From Eleginops maclovinus (taxonomy: Eukaryota; Chordata; Actinopteri; Perciformes; Eleginopidae), in the NCBI RefSeq assembly GCF_036324505.1, contig NC_086350.1, positions 13,562,032 to 13,626,031 of the forward strand: a stretch of DNA of 64,000 nucleotides, read 5' to 3'. The position numbers were made by a program, and so were the translations under genes. Under the pieces are notes generated by a model, which was not told the DNA's origin, ran no database searches, and saw nothing but the letters and a program-made list of their open reading frames with translations. Positions 55,701 to 64,000 of this stretch are shown here, one piece after another; positions within the stretch are counted from its first letter, which is position 1, and the number at the start of each line of letters is the position of its first letter.

Positions 55701-58700
55701 GCTCATGAAAGACTTCCAACAAGTGTATTCAACCATTTGTATACAACCCTAAACAAATACAGCAAGTTATGTCATTAGTATAGACAATTATAAAACAAAA
55801 AAAGAAATCTTTCTCTTTATCATGTCTTGTTCTGTATGTTTTGTTTAGTCCCTAGCTCAGTGCTGGAAGTGTCCTATCAAAACATCAGCTCCACCTCCAT
55901 ACTAGTGAACTGGGCGCCACCGCTTAACCCCAACGGGCGGATCACACATTACACCGTCTACGGCCTCAAACTGCACAGTGATCAGGCCCTCAAGTGGTCT
56001 ACCGACACTACCAGCATATTGATAACAGGTAGAGGAATCATGTTTTCTGTACAGCTCTATGCAGTCATTATAATACAGGTGTGTTGGTAAATATCTATTT
56101 TCTAATGTATAGATCTGGACAAGTATACTGGTTATAAGCTACGCGTAGCTGCTTCTACAGCCGTGGGAGAGAGCGCCCTGTCGGAGGAAGATGACATCTT
56201 TGTTTTCACCTTAGAGGACGGTATGTGCTGAACACAAGGTTCAAAACATTTGTTAGTGGGAGTAAAAAAAATGTAATAATGGATATTTGAAGTAAAATGC
56301 CATTTAATCTTTTTTATTTTCACCTATTGTTGTGTTTGTGCAGCTGTTATACCTTGTTTTATTGTTGTGGGTGCCATGTCAGTAAAATCTTCTTGAAGCT
56401 ATGTTAAATGTGAATCATTGGTTTATTTATGAATGTATTATTTTGCTCCCGAGATTTAATGTGAGGATATTTCAGCCTAATTATTGGATTGTTTGATTTG
56501 ATTTTGTCTCAATTAATTCCAAGTTTAGCTGTTATTTTCTTGGTGGTCCATCCCCAGAGCCTGACTCCCCACCTGTGAACCTCACTCTGGTAGCCACCAG
56601 CCCCCTCGCCACCACCTTGGCTTGGTCTGCCCCAGAGCAAGCCAATGGGATGATCCAATATTACGAGGTCCAGTATGAGAACGAGTCCTACTCTGAGTTA
56701 CTGAACACCTCCTCAAACACAGCAACTCTGATGAACCTGAAGCCTTTCTCCTACTACAACGTGACTGTGAGGGCTTACACTCGTTACGGCCACGGCAACC
56801 AAACGTCAGAATCTTTGTACCTGCTGTCCGGAGAGGACGGTGTGTTGATGGATGCATTTAACAATGTGAATGCTACAGCTGCAACGATTAGTAGAGGGAT
56901 TGTCTATTAATTTGTCAAGATTTTTGTAATGCAGTAATATTACAAATAAATTCTGTTTCAAACTCTTAAAATATGGAAATGTACTACTTTTCTGGGTTGT
57001 ACATCTTACTAAACCACATTTCTTTTTTGGACTGAAAAACAGGATTTGGTGAAACTGGGATAGATATTTTAAAATATTTTCTGACATCTCATAGATCAAA
57101 CAATTATTTACTCATTTACAGAATCATCTTAGGATCCATCAATAATGACAATTGTTGTTGGTTGCAGCTATAGCTAATATGCACTTAAAAACAACGAGTT
57201 TACAATAACACATTTTCTGATTTTAGTAACAGTGCATCTTCTTGTGCTCTCTCTTCAGTCCCAGGCAGTCCTCCCTATGACATCACTTATGAGTCGGTCA
57301 GTCCCAGCGAGGTGAACGTGACCTGGCAGTCTCCTCTGCTGCCTAACGGGGTCATTACCCACTACAGCCTGCAGCTGTGGAACTCCAGTCACTACCTGAA
57401 CCTCACCTCCCCAACCAACTACATCCTCATTACACATCTGAGGAAGTACGCTAACTACCGCGTCATGGTGCAAGCACATACACGTGTGGGGCCTGGGAAC
57501 TACAGCAGTGAGCCGCTGAACATCACTACACTGGAGGATGGTGAGAAGGGGGGTGGGGGAGAGAGAAAGAGGGAGGGTTTGTTTTCAGATCCAGGATGCT
57601 GCACGATTACATCATGACAGAGTTCGGAGGGCGTCTGATTAAATCTGACTTTCCTCTCGTCTTTTCCTCCTCAGTTACATCTCTCTATTTCAGCTCATGC
57701 TAATGGTGTTACATCACAGGTGTTTGATGCCACGTGACGCTCTTGTCTCCAATCAGCTCTGAGAAGCGCATACAACAGAGTCCTTTCAACTAACCACTCT
57801 TTCATTTCAGGGAAAAATTCAGTTTCTCTCGGGCACTTTCCTGAGGGGCCATCTGAGGTTCCTAATTGCCCATTGAAAATATATTTTTCATCACTCCTCA
57901 GTGTCTGTATTGATTAGGCCCAGACTCCTGATTGTGATTTTTCACTGGAAAGTATTTCTCCTGCATCTCAGCCCCAAACACAGCTCCTCAGTTTCTCCTC
58001 GCCAGGAAGTTGTCAGACTATGAGGTAGAGTTGTCGTGGCAACCACCGTACGAAGCCAATTCAGACATACTCTACTACAAAGTCAGAGTTTGGTGAGTTT
58101 CTATCTACTTCTCTCTGTTTGACTATAGACATTTAGAAACCTATTGCAACATAACTAATGGCTCTCTTTGTTAGGAATGAAACGACTGAACTGTGGCAGA
58201 ATGTGACGGGGACGTCAGTGGTTATTAATGTAGACTCAGAGAGCCCCTACAACGCCTCTGTCTCCAGCTGGACCCGACTGGGAGATGGAGGAGTGCTGAT
58301 CTACATCACTTTTATCACCACTGATGCAGGTGATGATTGGTTAAGATTTTTTAGACAAATTACCTCAAAATAATTCATCGCCATGTGTGTGTATGAAGTT
58401 TCTTCCACGGTCTGAATATTTATCCTTGTCTCTCAGAACCATTTGACCCCCCACAGAATGTGACTTTTGCCAATGTGACCGCCTCCTCCGTCACCTTGCT
58501 GTGGCACCCGCCTACTGAACCTAATGGACTCATTGTACACTACTCTATATACTACTCTTATAACAACACTCTGGCTGAGCAGGTGAGACCCAAACTTTCC
58601 TCCCTTGCACTGATCTCAGTAACCCTCTTTCAGCAGCAGGTAGTTGTTGCCAGCTAATCACTCTGCATGCTGCCTGCACAGCATCAAACAGCAAAGCTAG

Positions 58701-61700
58701 TGACAGGCTGCTGAACACAGTGAACCTGCTGGCTGCTAAAGAGACACTATATTTCTCGGTAGAGATCAAAGCTGAGCTAAAAGATAGAGAATGTTGGACA
58801 CAAATACTCTCACAAATATAAACTGTATCATTTCATAATATAGAAGTGATGCGTTAACTGCTTGTTATACTATCCTAAAGCCCACAAAAAATCAAATCAA
58901 ATAATCCCTCTGGCTGGGTTTGGAACGGACTGAAAAAGATATATGATGTTATGATCTTCATAACACTATCAAAATAAGTGACTTCTGAAATCTGTGAACA
59001 AAATTATTCCTCGTGGCCAAATATTTTTTTCTCCATTAATTTAAGAAGCTTCTTTATTTTTAACGTTGTTCTAAATTAAGGTAGATTTTTCCCAACTGCT
59101 TGTGGTAAACAAAAGACAATTCATGTTGGGTGTGCCTTTCATTTGAAAAGCATCTGTTCACATTTCGCTCTCTTGTTGTTTCAGTTTATGAAATCAACCC
59201 CTAATTTTGTTGTTCTTCATAGAGGGTCCCCGTGTCAGACTTACCTGAGCCAGCCTCTCCTGACTCAGCCCTCTCCTTCACTCTGACTCGGCTGATTGGA
59301 GGCACAAACTACACCCTGTGGATGACCTCTAGCACAGTGCAGGGGGACGGGGGGGTCCAGAGCGAGCCACTTGTCCTGTTCTTACCAGAGGATGGTCAGT
59401 CAGAAACACCCGCTAAAACAAACCCACATGCACCAATGTAAATAATAATAAATAAATAGAAGTAAACATGAAATACTACACATAACACTAGAGATATTAT
59501 TGCAAAATGTCTCAGTGGATGGTGAGTCTGCACACTTTTTCCAAAACCTCTTCAACTTATAAAAATGAAAATGACATAAAAACTCTGCGATTGAAGATGG
59601 GACTTTCAGCCTGTGAGTAAAAGGGAATAACAGTCGGTCTTGCAAACTGGCTCTATTTTTGTCCGCCTGTGACGCCTTGGAGACAGCCAGTTTGCGTTTC
59701 CTTTTGCAAAGCATGACGAAAGTTGTAAGGGATTAAAAGACACAGAGAAAAAAGGAACGTGAGCGCACAACTAGGATTAAAGTGAAATAAAAAAGCCTAA
59801 CGTTCTTTGAGAGTGTTCGTGCTGTGCTCTTGCTAAAATTGCATTGTTGTCACGTAAACCTGAATTTGGATGTAATATTATGATGTACTTAGTCTTCAAA
59901 TCCTCAGTGTATAAAGTGAAGTTTTATCTCTCCGATCTCTTTGTTTTTATGTTATTTTGGGAAAAATGGTGCAGACAACCGCCACAGACTTTGTCACAAA
60001 CGGTTCACATTTATATCCTGTGATTTACATTTTCTTGTTTAGCCGTAGTTATATTTTTCTATGTTCTGAACTATTACTGCTCATACTGACTCTGTATCTC
60101 TACCTGTGCTCTAGTTGTTCCACTCTCAGCAAAGCACCGGATCTCCAGGGCACAGCCAAGCCCCCCTGCTGGGCTCAGACCCCCACTCACACCTGGCCCC
60201 TCACATCCACTCACTCATCTTATGGATCCCCCTCCCCTTTCCCCTTCATTCATTCTTTTTTTCTTACCTGTGTACCAGGCGTAATCTTTGGAGGTGCAGA
60301 GACAATGAACAGGATGAGTATTTTCTCATCAACCTCGTTCTTTCCAGAGGTTTTCGGTGTGCTCGTTTCCCTTCCTTAATGCCACTATATGTCTTTGAAT
60401 GTGCTGTTTATATATTAATTTTATATGACAATGTTTCTGGGTCTGTTTACTCTGCTGTCTTACTGCTGTGTTTTTGTTTTGTAAAAATACTGACATGCTG
60501 AATTGTTCTCCTTGACATGCTGCTTTTGATTTTGTAAATTCCAACGATGCTGCCAGTAATTATGACGGCGCTTGTGATAGATGATGATTATAATGATGAT
60601 AATGATGATGACTGGTGCGCTCTTCATTTTCCCTCAAGTGTCAGTGTGTATGTTTGATTGATGCCCTAATTTACTGCCTCATAGTACAGTAAACTCACAT
60701 TACAATGTTTTGAATCAGTGTCGTCACTGTTAGTTAAAAATAGTAACACCATTCTTCTTGTTTCCTTCTTCAGTGCCAAGTGACTCAGTGAAAAACCTGA
60801 CCGCTCAGATCTTCAGCTCCACTGCCATCATCGTCAGCTGGGACCCTCCCCTGGAGCCCAATGGCCGTCCAACCTACCTGCTCACCTTACAGGAAGCCAG
60901 CATCTTCCCAGACCAAACCTACCAAGGGGCTCCAGCTGTCAACAAGACCATCAAGCATAGCACGACTGACACAGTGTTTCTGTTCACCAGATTGAGGAAA
61001 TATTTCCCCTATGTGTTGACTGTTACCCCGGCAACTCGTGCTGGCGCGGCCTACAATCATACCAGCACAATGTATCTGCGGACAGATGATGATAGTGAGT
61101 TTATCTACACACTCGTATATCAATGGAGTATGGTTTATGTTTTTAATGTGAAATTATCTCTCCTTAGTTCCTAGTTCTGCTCCGGTGCTGGTGTCCACGC
61201 AGAATCTGTCGTCATCCTCTATCGCGATGGTCTGGCTGCGCCCTCTGGAGGCCAACGGGGAGATAACAGAATATACCCTCACTCTGTTCGGCCAAGGGGG
61301 CTCCAACACAACTCAAACCCCCAACACCTCGTTCATCCTCACCAACCTGCTTCCATATACACCTTACAACCTCACTATAACAGCTGCTACGCGTAAAGGC
61401 TCAGGACCCTACCTGCTGCTGCAGCTGCACACCGATGAAGGAGGTTAGTGTGAAAACAGGTTTTAAAAACTGTGACACTTTCTATGACATGTCTATGATG
61501 CTTTATAAACACACTTTTTATAATTACTTGAAAGGTCATGTATCATAAATGTTTGTCATTGTTTGTCACTCATTGATATAGTATCAATGAGTGTGTTATT
61601 AATCCTGTAGTTGTAATACCTTATAACATTGGTTATAACACAACTTATAATAATCATAATTAATTGTATTTATTTTAGCGCTTTTCCAAGTGCTTAACAT

Positions 61701-64000
61701 TACAGTATATTACATATATTCGACATGTAATACATCGAATACTCACAGGAGAAATATGGTAAAACTATGGTAATTAAAATACACTATGATCCAGAAAAAC
61801 AATTACTAGATACTTAACCTAATAAATCATTACAAAATGCTTAATATTGTGCTATAATGGTTGTTAGCATTATGAATACCTGTGCTTAAAACCATAGCTT
61901 TACAGTGTAATAAGATTTAAATCCATTATAATTACTTGTATAACAAACTGTAAACAAAGACGTCATAGACAGTTCTATTAAAATGTCTCTAAGATCCTAA
62001 TTAGATGATATTAATTCATTAAACTATGGCTGTATCCTGACTACAGTCTTTTTCAGTCCCCTTCTCTGTTTGCCATTCTTTGTGTTTCAGGCCCCATGTC
62101 CCCTCCCCGTAACCTGAGCATATATAACCACACAGCAGTCTCTGTGTGGCTGAGCTGGGAGCCTCCTCTGGAGCCCAATGGAGTGGTGATACAGTACGGC
62201 TTCAGGATCCGAGACCTCATCACACACACCGTCACACACAGGGTACCGTCAATTTCACACACCGAAAGACACTCCTCAATAACAACATCACTCTCACACT
62301 AACACACACTCCAGAGAAGAAAAGTGACACACTAACGGTAGCTCTAATTTCACACTCTAGATACCACTCAGCAGTAACATTATACACACGGGCACATACT
62401 GTATGTGTGCTAATTTAATCAGACATCCACTCCAGGAAGCAGGATTGGATGATTTATATGTGTGTGTGTGTGTGTGTGGGTTTGTTCAGAATTCCTCTGG
62501 GCCGTCGACTATCGAGAATCTTTCAGGCTTCAGGCCTCATAGCTCCTACGAGATCAGTGTTTACAGTTACACCAGAGTGGGCCATGGGAATCAGTTCAGC
62601 AGCCCTGTGACCTTCACCACTAACGAGTCAGGTAAAGTACACACTGTACACAGGGGATGTATGAACGATAAAGGTCACCCATCACAATTTATGAAGGGTG
62701 AATATAAAATGGATTTGTACAGTATATTTAATTCAGGTTGAAATACCTTATTTTTCCCTTAAGGCCCAATTAAATCAAAGCATACAGTATATGCAAGAAT
62801 AAGACCATTTAAATATTTTCTCCACATGTACAATCAAATACAGTAAGTTTTGCAATTCATTTTGGAGGTAACCAACAGTTTACAACTAGTTATCACTACT
62901 TATCCTTTTAACAAATGCATGTAAACAACACCAATTCTCAAATACAGACAGGTGTGAAACATTGTCAGTATTCCACTGCTGTTGGGTTTTTCTGCAAGCA
63001 CAAAACTGACCCCCCTCAAGCACAGCAGGTCATTACCAAAGAGTTTCTGGCTCTCAACAAAACAAAACAAATATTGTAAAATATACAATACTGTATGTTG
63101 AAGATCGAAGATGATTTGTGTTAGTTTGTCTCCAGAATTTTTGGAGTTTCCATGAAAACATGAGTCTTTTGCAAAACTATGTGTGTAGCAGCCTTTTTTC
63201 ATCATGTGCGACAAAAAAACCAAGTCCAAAACTCAATTGAATTAGTTTTGAACTTCCTCTTGCAGTGGACAGTGATGAATGCTTACTTAAGCTAATGGTA
63301 GTATAACAATGTCCCAATGTCATCTCCCTGTCTGCAGTGTCTGACGCTGTGGGGAACTTGTCTTGCTCTGGAGTGAGCTGGGATTCAATTCAGCTGTTTT
63401 GGGAACTTCCAAGCAACCCTAATGGGCAGATAATGTTTTACGAGATTCTGCTGGAGGTTGACTCGCAGTCACACACACACCAGGCTTACACACCAGAGTA
63501 CACAGTGACGGGGCTGTCTCCAGACCAGGAGTACGCTCTCACTGTGTCTGCAGTTAACTCTGCAGGACCTGGAGACAGCCTGAACTGTACCGCTTCCACT
63601 CTCTCTGAATCAGGTAATCACTCTCATTGTATTGTGTAGAATGTTGGTCTCTAATTCCTAACATCCTTAAAACAGAATGAATACTTGTTTCCTTCCACTT
63701 TGTTCCTTTTACAGCCCCCGCTGCCCCTCGTTTCCTCACCATATCTCAGGTCACCTCTAACAATGTGACACTTCAGTGGGCTGCACCGCTTTCCATTCCC
63801 GGCCTGCTGAAAGAGTACCATGTCATTGCACAGCTGCTTTCCACTGTTTGCGAACCAAACACAATAACTACGGCACAGCCGGCCCCAGAGGACGAGCTGA
63901 CCTCACACTGCATAGAATCTAATGTCGCAGTGTCGGTGAATGCTTCGGACGACATTGGTGGTAGCCTCAGCGCCACACTCGAATCCCTGGCTAAGTACCG
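39784..64000 (+). CDS. ptprq: PTPRQ receptor phosphatase, long form, partial (3' end outside window)
   Basis: PTPRQ is a hair-bundle membrane protein with many FN3 repeats and a cytoplasmic phosphatase-like domain acting on phosphoinositides; it forms stereocilia shaft connectors, and the human gene is DFNB84A. In this window 18 upstream exons (3462 nt) join in phase 0 to the canonical exons from 50061 onward, giving 2776 residues before the window ends. The canonical part matches human PTPRQ as I remember it ([37 protein letters not shown]). The first ATG used, 39784, gives a signal-like start ([19 protein letters not shown]). It is not the first ATG in the leader, so the start is less sure than the rest. 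The final FN3 repeats, membrane segment and phosphatase lie to the right. Confidence 0.8.
40843..42171 (+). other. ptprq: ptprq long form: C-type lectin domain
   Basis: Exons 40843-41060 and 41991-42171 encode about residues 199-331. The domain opens [20 protein letters not shown], has the WTGLND core (equivalent of WIGL) and closes [13 protein letters not shown], with six cysteines as in long-form C-type lectins. The calcium/sugar motifs EPN or QPD and WND are not seen. The pair of exons is flanked by phase-1 introns, the same as the FN3 modules, so it is a symmetric shuffled unit. Confidence 0.88.
42464..48484 (+). other. ptprq: ptprq long form: eight upstream FN3 domains plus first half of the next
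   Basis: Exons 42464-42820, 42899-43210, 43680-43973, 44503-44802, 45793-45923, 46003-46132, 46209-46362, 46526-46632, 47076-47173, 47583-47751, 47938-48198 and 48330-48484 cover residues 332-1154. One-exon domains (42464, 42899, 43680, 44503, 47938) alternate with two-exon domains. Typical FN3 marks are the early Trp ([30 protein letters not shown]) and the Tyr corner ([34 protein letters not shown]). The last exon encodes only strands A to about C' ([21 protein letters not shown]) and stops at a phase-0 donor. Confidence 0.85.
48553..48558 (+). promoter_or_regulatory. ptprq: Possible intronic polyadenylation signal
   Basis: AATAAA 42 nt after an in-frame TAG (48509-48511) reached if the donor at 48485 is not used. 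Another AATAAA overlaps at about 48490. Use would give a secreted form ending VHTIKHTV. Confidence 0.3.
49208..49267 (+). other. ptprq: ptprq alternative first coding exon (canonical signal peptide)
   Basis: ATG at 49208 opens 20 codons encoding a clean signal peptide ([15 protein letters not shown]...VHSQ), ending at gtaaga in phase 0. It joins to exon 50061 as ...[16 protein letters not shown], parallel to the human start (short hydrophobic leader then VDVSNVVPGTRY). If used as an internal exon from the acceptor-like CCCAG at 49202-49206, the frame would shift. It therefore acts as a first exon with its own promoter. Confidence 0.85.
52340..52560. repeat. CT-rich low-complexity tract in ptprq intron
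   Basis: Irregular CTCCCTCCCT units. It produces long spurious open frames on both strands. Confidence 0.9.
52590..52915 (+). mobile_element. 3' end fragment of a probable non-LTR retrotransposon
   Basis: The sequence ending TTTCAATTTTCTGTATGTAT ... CACATGTGGAAACTTTGACAATAAAGTGGACTTTG resembles a 3' tail I know from many fish genomes. Neither reverse transcriptase nor a 5' end is present. It lies in the intron 51399-52986. Confidence 0.5.
54846..55664 (+). other. ptprq: ptprq Ser/Thr-rich insert exon with furin-like RRKR, plus FN3 second half
   Basis: Exon 54846-55362 (517 bp, about 172 residues) interrupts the fourth canonical FN3. It is rich in Ser, Thr and Pro and carries [10 protein letters not shown] about 21 residues in. 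Exon 55503-55664 then completes the FN3 ([21 protein letters not shown]). Human PTPRQ has a shorter insert at the same place as I remember it, so position is conserved while length and content are not. Confidence 0.88.
55849..61443 (+). other. ptprq: ptprq FN3 domains 5-11 of the canonical numbering
   Basis: Exons 55849-56028 with 56113-56220, 56558-56839, 57259-57540, 57972-58092 with 58175-58329, 58437-58582 with 59223-59394, 60774-61094 and 61168-61443. Each domain is bounded by phase-1 introns and shows the W.PP..PNG core ([79 protein letters not shown]). This repeated motif and the D/E-rich end before each junction (EDG, EDD) match human PTPRQ closely. Confidence 0.93.
62091..64000 (+). 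other. ptprq: ptprq FN3 domains 12-14, last one cut by window end
   Basis: Exons 62091-62242 with 62490-62631, 63338-63613, and 63715 to beyond 64000. Marks are [41 protein letters not shown] and [17 protein letters not shown]. The last exon begins [17 protein letters not shown], corresponding to the human domain with VPTNIAFSDV, and is still open at the window edge. Confidence 0.92.
62459..62479. repeat. Short (GT)n array upstream of a ptprq acceptor
   Basis: About ten GT units ending about 10 nt before the acceptor at 62489. Confidence 0.9.

Overview
This is nuclear DNA of a ray-finned (teleost) fish. Genes are split into short exons with GT-AG introns, CA/GT microsatellites are frequent, and a Tc1/mariner transposon, a tRNA-type SINE and other fish-type repeats are present. 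No rRNA, tRNA, CRISPR or prokaryotic feature was seen. All exon models were built by hand from splice sites, codon phase and remembered family sequences; none has been checked by alignment or RNA.

Layout from left to right: (1) 1-1468, a Tc1-like transposon with an intact 340-residue transposase on the minus strand, its left end cut by the window edge. (2) 1940-5035, minus strand, bbs10, a chaperonin-like protein of the ciliary BBS assembly complex. (3) 8008-11374, plus strand, a complete 8-coding-exon synaptotagmin of the Syt1/Syt2 type. (4) 13293-38187, plus strand, a complete otogelin-like gene (otogl): 58 coding exons sum to 7932 nt, exactly 2644 codons, so the frame closes. (5) 39784-64000 and beyond, plus strand, ptprq, the receptor-type phosphatase of hair-bundle shaft connectors. 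The window holds only extracellular parts; the last FN3 repeats, membrane segment and phosphatase domain lie to the right.

The main discovery candidate is at the 5' side of ptprq. The canonical start, as I remember the human protein, is a short signal peptide followed directly by the second half of an FN3 domain. That start is present here (exon 49208-49267). The missing first half of the domain is encoded upstream at 48330-48484. It is preceded by 17 more coding exons that give a signal peptide, an FN3-like region, a complete C-type lectin domain and eight more FN3 domains. The 18 upstream exons total 3462 nt (1154 codons) and join the canonical exon 50061-50187 in phase 0. The locus therefore appears to encode a long lectin-headed PTPRQ, with the canonical form starting from an internal promoter. 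A possible soluble form ends at a stop and AATAAA just after exon 48330-48484.

The genes fit together by tissue. Otogelin-like protein builds the acellular membranes over inner-ear hair cells, PTPRQ forms connectors on the stereocilia, synaptotagmins trigger vesicle release, and BBS10 serves ciliary protein assembly. OTOGL, PTPRQ, SYT1 and BBS10 also lie on one human chromosome region (12q21), which supports the orthology calls. A second recurrent pattern is that CA arrays lie just downstream of five 5' splice sites and GT arrays just upstream of three 3' splice sites, always in that sense-strand polarity.
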